Assembly (NCBI GenBank): GCA_900318035.1
Contig: ONJC01000030.1
Coordinates: 1 to 44,875 of the forward strand
Length of the DNA stretch: 44,875 bases
DNA from: an uncultured Methanobrevibacter sp.
GTDB lineage: Archaea > Methanobacteriota > Methanobacteria > Methanobacteriales > Methanobacteriaceae
Direction of reading: 5' to 3'
Shown: piece by piece, positions 1 through 7,338 of the stretch
How positions within the stretch are numbered: the first letter of the stretch is position 1
Layout of the letters: each line of letters begins with the position of its first letter
Program-made: the position numbers and the translations under genes
The notes under the pieces: generated by a model
What the model was told of the DNA's origin: nothing
The model's input: the letters and a program-made list of their open reading frames with translations, nothing else
Database searches by the model: none

Positions 1-54
1 GTCAAGGAAAATCCACATATTATTATGAATGGAAATGCTTTGACGAAAAAATAG
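1..54 (+). CDS. C-terminal tail of a truncated-by-window gene, probably IS200/IS605 TnpB
   Basis: Frame 1 is open from the first base to a TAG at 52-54 and encodes 17 residues ending in ALTKK. The tail itself is too short to recognise. The call rests on the 9-bp hairpin 15 nt downstream, which has the form usual for the right end of IS200/IS605 elements, where tnpB is the last gene. If so, this is the extreme C terminus of an RNA-guided TnpB nuclease whose body lies outside the window. Alternatively it is the end of an unrelated gene followed by a terminator hairpin. Confidence 0.35.
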   Translation, partial: VKENPHIIMNGNALTKK

Positions 55-100
55 GCATGGCCTAAGAATCTCCGGCTTCTACAAGCCGGAGAGGTTCAAA
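55..100 (+). mobile_element. Putative right end of an IS200/IS605-type element with hairpin
   Basis: Positions 70-78 (CTCCGGCTT) pair perfectly with 83-91 (AAGCCGGAG) around a CTAC loop, preceded by GAAT and followed by a TTCAAA end at about 95-100. This GC-rich hairpin is the only one of its kind in very AT-rich surroundings and matches the subterminal hairpin style of IS200/IS605 right ends. The padR stop codon lies 3 nt beyond, so the element would have inserted exactly at the 3' end of that gene. Confidence 0.5.
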
Positions 101-102
101 AG

Positions 103-513
103 TTAATCCATATCTTCAAACATCAATTTCCACTGATTGTTGTTATGAATTATATCGAATCTAGAATACATATATCTAAGGACATGTTCACCATCATCCG
201 TTATTTTGAAATACTTTAATTTTTTATTATTGTGAATCTTATATTCACTTATAATGAGATTTGATTCTTCCATTTTATTCAAAATAGGATATATGTTGCT
301 GGGATTTGATTTTTTCAATGATCCTTCATCTATCAATGTTGAAAAAAATCGATCCAATTCCTTTAAAATCGCATAACCGTGGATAATGCCATTATATTTA
401 ACAATCCATAAAATTAGAAAACGTGACATTCCATTTACATAATGTTTTATAATGGCATTATTGCTTATAATTTCCACATAATTTTTATGAATTGATGGAT
501 TAGACTCGCCCAT
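103..513 (-). CDS. PadR-family transcriptional regulator
   Basis: The 136-residue protein is a winged-helix DNA-binding repressor of the PadR type. The diagnostic core lies at about residues 40-110: GIIHGYAILKEL, then NPSNIYPILNKMEESNLI (recognition helix), then YFKITDDGEHVL forming the wing. An N-terminal stretch of about 30 residues precedes the usual PadR start. The start is preceded by AGGAATG 9 nt upstream. PadR proteins often control multidrug or stress exporters; no such gene is adjacent on this strand, so the target is unknown. The 3' end abuts the putative IS200/IS605 right end, and the C terminus appears intact. Confidence 0.85.
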   Translation of the reverse strand: MGESNPSIHKNYVEIISNNAIIKHYVNGMSRFLILWIVKYNGIIHGYAILKELDRFFSTLIDEGSLKKSNPSNIYPILNKMEESNLIISEYKIHNNKKLKYFKITDDGEHVLRYMYSRFDIIHNNNQWKLMFEDMD

Positions 514-1080
514 ATTTTACATTCCTAGATAATACATGAGAAAAATTTGACTGTTGATGTAATAAATAATTTACACAAATAATCTTGATATAATATAAAT
601 TATAATTAAATAATATATAAAGCAGTATTATAAAATTTAGCATAACTCTGCGATGAAATTTAGAATCATCATTTGAATTAAAAAAAATAATCATTAAACA
701 GAAATCTAAAATCTTACAGATAATTCAAATTTTAAGTAAAATTTATTATACATAATTTTCAATTATTTTCTTTAATAATCGATTATTCTTATTTTAAAAT
801 AGAAATCAATTCCATATTTTTATTTAACGCACCAGACAGTTATTTAAACGAAGCAATATAATAAACTCTTTGTTAAATACTCATTTATTTTCAAAATCAT
901 GATTAATCATTAACATTTTATTATTTTAAGTTTTTAAAGAGAATTTCACCAAATAAAACCACATATTAATTGTTTTTGTTAGAAAATGAAATAACACACA
1001 TATCTTTAAATTTAACATAATATGTAATTTTTTTTAATAATTTAAACATTGATTAATAAATTTTAATTATATTATAAAAT
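514..1080. other. AT-rich intergenic region without recognisable genes
   Basis: No convincing reading frame or RNA gene is visible on either strand. The stretch separates divergently transcribed padR and mtrH and must hold the padR promoter. Extreme AT content makes individual TATA-like matches uninformative. Confidence 0.5.
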
Positions 1081-1092
1081 TTATAATACGGA

Positions 1093-1186
1093 CTTATATA
1101 TGATTAAATAAAATATATTTTTAGACCTAACTTTAATTTTTATAAAGTTAAATTGAAAATGGTTAGGTCGAAAAAAATAGAGGTTA
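1093..1186 (+). promoter_or_regulatory. mtrH promoter and leader with two competing hairpins
   Basis: TTATATATG near 1095-1103 is a good archaeal TATA box, placing the transcription start near 1120. The leader then holds GACCTAAC (1124-1131), which can pair with GTTAGGTC (1162-1169). The overlapping TAACTTTA (1128-1135) can pair instead with TAAAGTTA (1143-1150). The two stems share TAAC and so exclude each other. AGAGGT at 1180-1185 is the Shine-Dalgarno for mtrH. The GACCTAAC/GTTAGGTC pair could equally be a protein operator. Confidence 0.45.
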
Positions 1187-1192
1187 AAATAA

Positions 1193-2131
1193 ATGTTTAA
1201 ATTTGACAAAGAACAAACAGTATTTGACTTCGCTGGAGTCAAAATGGGTGGACAACCTGGAGAATATCCTACTGTTCTGGCAGGAACCATTTTCTATGGC
1301 GGACACAATATTCTTAATGATGAACTAACTGGTGATTTCGATAAAGATCGGGCCGAACAGCTAGTTAATGATATGGCATCAATTTCAGACGTAACCGGAA
1401 ATCCTTATATCGTACAGGTTTTTGGACAGACTGTTGAAGCTCTTCCAAAATACATCGAATATATTGGAGAAATCTGTGATGCTCCATTCCTTATAGATTC
1501 AACATCAGGAGATGCAAGAGTTGCAGGTGCACAGTATGCAGATGAAACCGGATTAACAGAAAGAGCCATTTATAATTCAATTAACATGGCAGCAGACAAA
1601 TCAGAATTAGATGCACTTGCTGAAACAGGTATCTCAGCTTCCATCATATTAGGATTCAACCCTATGAATGCTACCATTGAAGGTAAAATGGCAATGTGGG
1701 AAGATGGGGATGACGGTGCATATGAAAAAGGTTTGCTTGAAGTTGCTGAAGAATGCGGTATTGAAAAATTCATGATGGATACTGCAGTAACTCCTTTAGG
1801 CCAGGGAGCAGGTATTGCAGCAAGAACATCTTTTGCAGAAAAAGCAAAATGGGGTTATCCAGTCGGATCTGGAATCCACAATGTTCCTTCTGCATGGGAC
1901 TGGTTAAGAGATTATAAAAAAGCAGGAAACAAAACTGCATTTACTGTCTGTGATATCGGTGCTAATATCGTGCAGGTAATGTGTGCCGGAGATTTCGTTT
2001 TATTTGGACCTATCGAAAATGCTAACATCGCATTTCCAGCAGTAGCACAAACTGATATGTTCATTTCTGAAGCGGTAAAACCAATGGGAACCGAACCTGT
2101 TGATTACCACCCTATGAATAAGTTGGTATAA
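1193..2131 (+). CDS. mtrH: Tetrahydromethanopterin S-methyltransferase subunit H
   Basis: MtrH is the peripheral methyltransferase subunit that moves the methyl group from methyl-tetrahydromethanopterin to the corrinoid of MtrA, in the sodium-pumping Mtr complex that leads to methyl-coenzyme M. The 312-residue length and N terminus (FDKEQTVFDFAGVKMGG, then GEYPTVLAGTIFYGGH) match genuine methanobacterial MtrH; family landmarks APFLIDSTSGDARVAGAQYA and NSINMAA are present. It starts at ATG with GAGGT upstream. In Methanobacteriales mtrH normally ends the mtrEDCBAFGH operon, but here it stands alone between padR and an unrelated ABC operon. It may be an extra copy serving another corrinoid protein, or a relocated single copy; the sequence cannot decide. 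Codons are G/C richer than the surroundings, consistent with high expression. Confidence 0.93.
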   Translation: MFKFDKEQTVFDFAGVKMGGQPGEYPTVLAGTIFYGGHNILNDELTGDFDKDRAEQLVNDMASISDVTGNPYIVQVFGQTVEALPKYIEYIGEICDAPFLIDSTSGDARVAGAQYADETGLTERAIYNSINMAADKSELDALAETGISASIILGFNPMNATIEGKMAMWEDGDDGAYEKGLLEVAEECGIEKFMMDTAVTPLGQGAGIAARTSFAEKAKWGYPVGSGIHNVPSAWDWLRDYKKAGNKTAFTVCDIGANIVQVMCAGDFVLFGPIENANIAFPAVAQTDMFISEAVKPMGTEPVDYHPMNKLV

Positions 2132-2172
2132 TTTTTCAAAATTTTTCATTTTCAGCCTCTACGACACGTTGT

Positions 2173-2259
2173 TCATGCCATCACAATAACTGGCATGACA
2201 AATCTAAACATAAGTACATAAGTTAAACAAGCACTGGATATCTAACCCATCCAGTGCTT
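2173..2259. terminator. Two hairpins between convergent mtrH and ABC permease genes
   Basis: Stem 1 is TCATGCCA (2173-2180) with TGGCATGA (2191-2198). Stem 2 is AAGCACTGGAT (2229-2239) with ATCCAGTGCTT (2249-2259). They fill the convergent gap and probably separate the two transcripts; no long T-run follows either one. Confidence 0.55.
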
Positions 2260-2264
2260 AAAAT

Positions 2265-2990
2265 TCATAATGTAATATCTTTTTTTGTAAAGTACATGTA
2301 AGAAATTATCATTCCAATCAAGAAAGTAGCTAATATTACCCCATAAGCTACACTAACGCTTGTGCTGTATTTTGCTATTTCGCCGGATGCAATCAGATAC
2401 GGGCATACCCACGGTACAAACGGCGCCCAATTCTGGCCGTAGACCATAAGATTCACCAATGCCAGACCTGCCCCTCCAACCATTGCGGGAACCATGTTTG
2501 TGATAAACAGTGATATGAACACAAATGGGGAGAATGTTAAAAACAACAGCACGTTTGCGTAGAGCAGTCTTGCAAAGCTATCAATGAACAGCATTAAGCT
2601 AAAACCCTCCAACCCTGCAATTAATCCGAATACAAGTGTTGAAAAGCTTGTGACTACTGTTAAAATTACAATCCAAACTAAAAACATAACGTATTTGCTT
2701 ACCAGAAATTTACTTCTTGAAACAGGGATTGTCAGCATTGTCTTTAGGGTATGTTCATTGTATTCCCTTCCAAACAGATAGGAAATGATTATGGCAAAGA
2801 TTAAAACCGAAAACATTGCTGATGTGTACATGTTCACATTGGTGAATAGCAATTCAAAGGTATTGCCCTCGCCAAATGCCGTAACTGCAATAAACATTAA
2901 CAGTGGCGGAAGAATAGCTCCCATTAGACTTAACAGAAATATTTTTGATCTTTTAAGCTTTAAAAATTCCATTTCAATGAAAGTCAACAT
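2265..2990 (-). CDS. ABC transporter permease, ABC-2 / bacitracin-export type
   Basis: This is a 241-residue integral membrane protein with about six hydrophobic segments and the conserved loop FGREYNEHTLKTMLTIPVSR near residues 70-90, typical of ABC-2 permeases of the BcrB/NatB kind. It would form the membrane channel for the ATPase encoded immediately upstream (3001-3918). Its ATG is preceded by GAGGTGAT just beyond the ATPase TGA, so the two are translationally coupled. The gene is last in the five-gene operon 5759-2265. The substrate is unknown; antimicrobial peptide or ion export is the family norm. Confidence 0.85.
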   Translation of the reverse strand: MLTFIEMEFLKLKRSKIFLLSLMGAILPPLLMFIAVTAFGEGNTFELLFTNVNMYTSAMFSVLIFAIIISYLFGREYNEHTLKTMLTIPVSRSKFLVSKYVMFLVWIVILTVVTSFSTLVFGLIAGLEGFSLMLFIDSFARLLYANVLLFLTFSPFVFISLFITNMVPAMVGGAGLALVNLMVYGQNWAPFVPWVCPYLIASGEIAKYSTSVSVAYGVILATFLIGMIISYMYFTKKDITL

Positions 2991-3000
2991 TTAAATCACC

Positions 3001-3918
3001 TCAGTTATTTGAGACAAATCTTGTGAAAAACTCCTCCAGGTTCTCTTCACACAGATTTACCTTTCCGACATCAATTCCTGCATTTACAAATAACGCATTG
3101 AATTTATCCCTTAAGCTTAAATGAGTATACAGATAAATTGTACTTCCGCTGACTGTGAAATCCTCATTTTCTTTAAGTTCCAATACTTTAAAAATGTTTA
3201 AAGCCAAATCAATGTCGGATACTTCAAATTCAACAAATTTGTTCAGTCTGTCATGCAAGTCCTCTTTTGAAATTTCTTCAATCAGAACTCCATCATCCAT
3301 GAATCCTATTACGTCCGCAATATTTTCGATTTCACTTAGAATATGTGATGAAATCAGTATCGTAATTCCGAATTCACGGGACAGCCTCTTAAGCAGGTCT
3401 CTTATTTCCTTTATTCCAAAGGGATCAAGGCCATTTATCGGTTCATCCAAAATCAGCAGTTCAGGACTGTGCATAATAGCGGCAGCTATTCCCAGACGCT
3501 GTTTCATACCAAGTGAAAAATCCTTGAATTGTTTAGAGCCATGCTGGTCCAAATTTACCATCTTAAGAACCGAATTAATAGTGTACGGGTCAAAATCCCC
3601 TCTTATTTTTGAAATGATTTTCAAATTTTCATATGCAGTAAGGTTTTCGTAAAATCCCGGAGTTTCTATAATTGAACCTATCTTTGAATATAACTCATCT
3701 GAATGTTTTTTCGGGTTTTTTCCAAAGAGAAATATTTCCCCGCTGCTCGGATATGTCAGATTTAAAAGCATGCACATGGTTGTGGTTTTTCCGGCTCCAT
3801 TCTTGCCTAAAAGCCCATAGATTTTTCCTCTTTCAACATGCATGTTAACAGAATCTACAACCTTATTTTTGGAATATGTTTTTGACAACTGATTTGTTTT
3901 GATGACGTAGTCTACCAT
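3001..3918 (-). CDS. ABC transporter ATP-binding protein
   Basis: The 305-residue ATPase has Walker A GKNGAGKTT (about residue 40), signature FSLGMKQRLGIAAA, Walker B LLILDEPINGLDP and the H-loop ISSHILSE, followed by a C-terminal domain of about 80 residues of the BcrA/CcmA type. The start is the ATG at 3918, preceded by GGGAGAT; an upstream in-frame extension (to 3975) is hydrophobic, AT-rich and lacks a ribosome site. It energises export through the permease at 2265-2990. The gap from the DUF4013 gene is about 60 nt, so it may also have its own promoter. Confidence 0.92.
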   Translation of the reverse strand: MVDYVIKTNQLSKTYSKNKVVDSVNMHVERGKIYGLLGKNGAGKTTTMCMLLNLTYPSSGEIFLFGKNPKKHSDELYSKIGSIIETPGFYENLTAYENLKIISKIRGDFDPYTINSVLKMVNLDQHGSKQFKDFSLGMKQRLGIAAAIMHSPELLILDEPINGLDPFGIKEIRDLLKRLSREFGITILISSHILSEIENIADVIGFMDDGVLIEEISKEDLHDRLNKFVEFEVSDIDLALNIFKVLELKENEDFTVSGSTIYLYTHLSLRDKFNALFVNAGIDVGKVNLCEENLEEFFTRFVSNN

Positions 3919-3980
3919 ATATGAAATCTCCCTAAAAAAAATTAAAAAAAAGTAAATTAGAATGTTTAAAAACATCCTAA

Positions 3981-4772
3981 CTATTTGACTGCTTCCCTAT
4001 ATACTGATCCACAGACTCTGTTGAAAAACAGACCCATATAAGAGTCTATGAACAATCCTTCAATTATCGCAATGACAACTGATACTACTGTTACCTGATT
4101 GATAGCTATCTCAAATCCAAGACCTATAATGCTCATCACAAAGCCTACGGCAACTGAAATAATCATCATCACTATAAGTGTAAAAAGGATTATTCCAATA
4201 TATTTTCCCCATCCGAGATTTGAAATATTATCAATTATTTGCCTGAAGTCAAATGCCTTTCTAATATCGTCATGAGCAATCATATTGTTCAATGCCATTA
4301 TCAGGAAGAAATATGCAATTACAAGCAGTACCACTAAAATCAGGGTTACTGCTGCAGCTGCAGTTGAATTTCCTGCCAAAACTGTTCCAACTATAAACAC
4401 AATAATTGGAATGATAATGTATGCTAGAGTTACTATGAAATATTTTATTCCTTTGATGAACATTCCCAATATGTCGCTGAACCCCGGAAGGTCTGATTTA
4501 TTGTCTATTGAGAATTTTATAATGTCATACTGATATCCCCATATGAACAATGTGACTATAAAACTAAGAATAGCCAAACCCGCAACAAGATAAATGTCGC
4601 CTGCAGGCAATTGTGTAAATGGTATTTGAGATATTGAGTTATTTGATTTAATGCCAATGAATGTTGATAATGCACTCATTAATGCACATAAAACACCGAA
4701 TCCTAAAAGTTTTTTAATGTCATTGAATGGATATTTCAACCCTTCAACGACGCAATCTGTTATGCTTGCCAT
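3981..4772 (-). CDS. DUF4013-family membrane protein
   Basis: This is a 263-residue polytopic membrane protein with about six hydrophobic segments, paralogous to the preceding gene (4782-5513). Both share a D-(L/P)-P-G-F-(S/E)-D motif in a short loop after the second helix (here about residues 85-95), followed by a long hydrophobic run, which is typical of archaeal DUF4013. The function of the family is unknown. The start is the ATG at 4772; the upstream GTG belongs to the Shine-Dalgarno AGGTGAT. It lies in an operon with an ABC exporter and an XRE regulator, so the pair may act as accessory membrane factors for export or immunity (inference). Confidence 0.8.
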   Translation of the reverse strand: MASITDCVVEGLKYPFNDIKKLLGFGVLCALMSALSTFIGIKSNNSISQIPFTQLPAGDIYLVAGLAILSFIVTLFIWGYQYDIIKFSIDNKSDLPGFSDILGMFIKGIKYFIVTLAYIIIPIIVFIVGTVLAGNSTAAAAVTLILVVLLVIAYFFLIMALNNMIAHDDIRKAFDFRQIIDNISNLGWGKYIGIILFTLIVMMIISVAVGFVMSIIGLGFEIAINQVTVVSVVIAIIEGLFIDSYMGLFFNRVCGSVYREAVK

Positions 4773-4781
4773 ATTAATCAC

Positions 4782-5513
4782 CTAAATTTGCATTGTATAT
4801 AATAATCCGACGGATCTTGAGTTGAATATGCCCAAGTATGGTCCTACAATAAACATGGTTATTGCTGAGTCAATCACTGCTCCCAGTACAAATATTCCAC
4901 CTGTATTAGCACCTAAAAGAGCGCCTGAAATTCCGAATACAGTAAATATTGCATAGATAATTGAAGTTACAACAAGAGCTATGACTACAGTTATGATTAT
5001 CAGTCCCAAGTATGTTGCAATGCATTCAAACCATCCGATCTCATCTATTACTTCTTTTATTTCACGTATTGCGAATGCTTTTGAAAATGCTCCCTCATTG
5101 TATGCCATGTGACATATTCCCATCTGGCTCATCAGACATGCAACTACAAAAAGGACAAAAGTGATTAAACATCCTACAACAATTATTGCAGATGCTGCAA
5201 ATCCCGGTAATTGACTTCCAAGAATTGCAAAGATAATAAATACGATGCATGGTATAAGCAAATAGGCTATCTGAACTATTACGACTTTAATACCATCAAC
5301 AAACATATCTATTAAATCTTCAAAGCCAGGCAATGGATCCCTTCCATTGATAACCCCATGTACTGCATTTTCAATCACTCTGTAATTGTAACCTGTAACT
5401 AAGAATATCGGAAGCAGCAATATGCTGAAAAAACACATTACCCCCACTTTCACTAATGTTTTCCAGTCTTTAGCTGAATATTCTAGTGCATCCTTGTATA
5501 TATCTAAAATCAT
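4782..5513 (-). CDS. DUF4013-family membrane protein (first of a tandem pair)
   Basis: The protein has 243 residues, with about six hydrophobic segments and the loop DPLPGFEDLIDMFVDG near residues 60-75 that also appears in its downstream paralog. A short basic-acidic segment NEGAFSKAFAIREIKEVIDEIGW precedes the last helices; its equivalent in the paralog is DIRKAFDFRQIIDNISNLGW. The start is the ATG at 5513; AGGTGAT (5519-5525) overlaps the stop codon TAG of the regulator gene, giving tight translational coupling. Biochemical role unknown. Confidence 0.8.
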   Translation of the reverse strand: MILDIYKDALEYSAKDWKTLVKVGVMCFFSILLLPIFLVTGYNYRVIENAVHGVINGRDPLPGFEDLIDMFVDGIKVVIVQIAYLLIPCIVFIIFAILGSQLPGFAASAIIVVGCLITFVLFVVACLMSQMGICHMAYNEGAFSKAFAIREIKEVIDEIGWFECIATYLGLIIITVVIALVVTSIIYAIFTVFGISGALLGANTGGIFVLGAVIDSAITMFIVGPYLGIFNSRSVGLLYTMQI

Positions 5514-5522
5514 TTTTATCAC

Positions 5523-5759
5523 CTAATAGTAATCATCATCGAAAATGAAAATATCTTCCATTACGAAATATTGTTCTCGATCACCTTTGAATAACATTTT
5601 ATTAAAAACCTGGGTTATTTCGTATGCCAGAAATAAAGATGGATTATACCTCCCGTTTTCAAGTGCGTTAATGGTTTGCCGGGTAACTCCAACCTTATCC
5701 CCCAGTTCTTTTTGGCTCATTTTGAGCTCCTGTCTTAAATATTTAATCATGGTTCTCAT
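5523..5759 (-). CDS. XRE/Cro-type HTH regulator of the ABC/DUF4013 operon
   Basis: The 78-residue protein is a compact helix-turn-helix repressor: SQKELGDKVGVTRQTINALENGRYNPSL is the classic XRE motif of the small YozG-like group. Family members normally run straight from the last helix (FNK) into a MEDIFIF-like tail. Here about 12 extra residues (LFKGDREQYFV) sit between them, which is unusual. It is first in the operon with two DUF4013 genes and the ABC exporter, so autoregulation of that operon is likely. The ATG at 5759 is used; an in-frame ATG three codons later is an alternative. Confidence 0.85.
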   Translation of the reverse strand: MRTMIKYLRQELKMSQKELGDKVGVTRQTINALENGRYNPSLFLAYEITQVFNKMLFKGDREQYFVMEDIFIFDDDYY

Positions 5760-5790
5760 AGTATTCCCACAAATTAATCATTTTTGCAAA

Positions 5791-5864
5791 AAGTATTTAA
5801 GTACTTGAAGTAATTATGTTAAAATCTAATTACTTATGTTAATGTTATATGACATAGTATATAA
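5791..5864 (-). promoter_or_regulatory. Promoter with palindromic operator candidates for the XRE/ABC operon
   Basis: On the minus strand TTTATATAC at about 5856-5864 is a TATA box, predicting a start near 5835. Just downstream lie the inverted repeat AGTAATTA (5809-5816) / TAATTACT (5827-5834) and a near-perfect 16-nt palindrome at 5791-5806 (AAGTATTTAAGTACTT). Sites overlapping and following the start point are where an autorepressor would block transcription. Inference from position and symmetry only. Confidence 0.45.
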
Positions 5865-6250
5865 ACTTTACTATTTTAAATTAATCTTATTAAATTTATT
5901 TAAAATTATTATAAACCTTAAATAATAATGTAATATCATATTACTTAATTTTAATTATAAATAAAATAAATTAAATAGATATATATTATCCAATTATTAA
6001 TCAAACAGATTATAATTGTTTTTTAATGGTAAAATTAAAAACGAAACATTTATATATTAGGTAAACCATCTTTAACATATGTAACATTTGATTAACACAT
6101 TTGATGTTACAGATATATTTCCAGGCAGAAAAAAATCATGCTAATGAACCCATTATATGCAACCCTTTTTTCCTCTAACATCTGCTTGGAACTGAAAAAA
6201 TATTTCAAAAACTAATTTTTTAAATAAAGAAATAGTGAGAGAATTTGAAG
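5865..6250. other. AT-rich gap with a possible small RNA at about 6080-6170
   Basis: Most of the gap is featureless. On the plus strand a TATA-like TTTATATATTA (6049-6059) is followed about 25 nt later by an inverted repeat TGTAACAT (6080-6087) / ATGTTACA (6104-6111) enclosing two copies of ACATTTGAT, and then by a CCCTTTTTTCC tract near 6162-6172 that could end a transcript. No good reading frame is present in that stretch. Confidence 0.25.
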
Positions 6251-6255
6251 GCTAA

Positions 6256-6375
6256 TCACCATATAAATAAAAAAATTAAAAGTACACCCAACATAAATAT
6301 GCTTAATAACAACCAAAAACCGATGAAAATAAAAAAAATCCCATTAGAAATCAGATTTAACATGAAGATACTCAT
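6256..6375 (-). CDS. Possible small two-helix membrane peptide
   Basis: A 39-residue frame begins MSIFMLNLISNG and is almost entirely hydrophobic, with two likely membrane helices separated by a short turn. It follows the HEPN gene on the same strand by about 75 nt. The ribosome site is weak and longer in-frame starts exist, so it may be a remnant, a toxin-like hydrophobic peptide or a chance frame in T-rich DNA. Confidence 0.25.
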   Translation of the reverse strand: MSIFMLNLISNGIFFIFIGFWLLLSIFMLGVLLIFLFIW

Positions 6376-6448
6376 CTTGCAATTCATCCACAACTTACAG
6401 AAGTCTGGGTATTCTTGCATATTTATGATAAAAAAAATAATTGAAAAA

Positions 6449-6829
6449 TCATAATAAAGTTTCCACTTCATTAATGAATTTTTCAGCTTGTAAAATAAGT
6501 TTTTCAGCGTCTTCTTCTGTAAAAGTTTTTGAATAATCATAGCTGGAATCATTCCTAGTCTCACGGGCATCATAAAGATAACCATAGGATTCCTTGCTGA
6601 ACAGTCCTGTTTTGACATATTCTTTAGCCAATTGTCTTAATGTTCCCTCATGAGTTTTTGGGGAAATGTCTTTTTTCAAAAGTAAAGCTAACGCAGAGGA
6701 ATACATCGCATAATAAGACAGAGTTATTGAGTCCCTATATTGTCCTGCTTCAAAGAGTGTTTTACTTGAAATTAATTGAATTTTACCAACATTTAATGCA
6801 TCTTTTACTTTATCCAATTTGAACGCCAT
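6449..6829 (-). CDS. HEPN-domain protein (toxin-like partner of MNT)
   Basis: The 126-residue protein is all-helical with the HEPN pattern: an N-terminal helix (KVKDALNVGKIQLISSKTLF), a central helix with YYAMYSSALALLL, and the C-terminal signature ARETRNDSSYDYSKTFTEE that characterises the COG1895-like group paired with minimal nucleotidyltransferases. In such pairs HEPN is usually the RNase-like toxin and MNT the antitoxin that modifies it. The RxxxxH of RNase-active HEPN is here R-N-D-S-S-Y, the variant seen in this subgroup. The start at 6829 matches the family; four extra residues are possible from 6841. It overlaps the MNT gene by about 20 nt. Confidence 0.8.
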   Translation of the reverse strand: MAFKLDKVKDALNVGKIQLISSKTLFEAGQYRDSITLSYYAMYSSALALLLKKDISPKTHEGTLRQLAKEYVKTGLFSKESYGYLYDARETRNDSSYDYSKTFTEEDAEKLILQAEKFINEVETLL

Positions 6830-7115
6830 CTTTAAGTACATTTGTTAAAAATGGATAATCTTTGGTCTTATTAAAATGTTCTTCACTCATCAGTCTTGGA
6901 GATATGACTTCATCTTTTTCAAAAATGATGTCTATAGCAATTTTGTGAATTTCAGGTTTGATTTTATCTACAATTGGAGATACAATTAAAATATCTATGT
7001 CCGATTCTTCAGTATCATCACCACGGGCAACAGAGCCAAACAACATGATTAATTTGATGTCATCGGATTTGATGGTATTTGCAAACTCTTTGGCTATTTT
7101 AATTCTATCATGCAA
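6810..7115 (-). CDS. MNT-type minimal nucleotidyltransferase
   Basis: The roughly 101-residue protein carries the nucleotidyltransferase signature GSVARGDDTEESDIDILIV (about residues 28-46), with the two metal-binding aspartates in SDID and a third acidic residue expected in the strand IDIIFEKDE. This is the MntA-like partner of HEPN proteins, which can AMPylate the HEPN toxin. The start is uncertain: the GTG at 7124 is part of the GGGTGAT ribosome site, which points to the TTG at 7115. It is first gene of the pair, with the HEPN start inside its 3' end. Confidence 0.82.
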   Translation of the reverse strand: MHDRIKIAKEFANTIKSDDIKLIMLFGSVARGDDTEESDIDILIVSPIVDKIKPEIHKIAIDIIFEKDEVISPRLMSEEHFNKTKDYPFLTNVLKDGVQIG

Positions 7116-7338
7116 AAAAATCACCCTAATACAATAAGTAATATATTATATTAAATTTAGTTATAATAAATATATTGCTCGAACTAAACTTCAAAAATTA
7201 TCCCAAATCATTCAATAGAACGATTATCTAAATAATTATATGTTTTATCAAGTATTTAAGTCTTTATATATTAAATTAAGTAAATATTGCTTCCTATTTA
7301 TAAAATTACAAGGTTACATCAATATTTATCTGCCGATA

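Noticed and set aside
3919..3975. N-terminal extension of the ABC ATPase
   Set aside because: Hydrophobic AT-rich stretch, and the strong ribosome site points to the ATG at 3918.
5514..5522. GTG start for the first DUF4013 gene (likewise GTG starts at 4781 and 40834)
   Set aside because: These GTGs are part of the Shine-Dalgarno sequence AGGTGA; the ATG three codons on is the proper start.
6245..6454. 69-residue plus-strand frame
   Set aside because: TTG start, Asn/Lys/Ile composition expected from AT-rich DNA, antisense to a hydrophobic frame.
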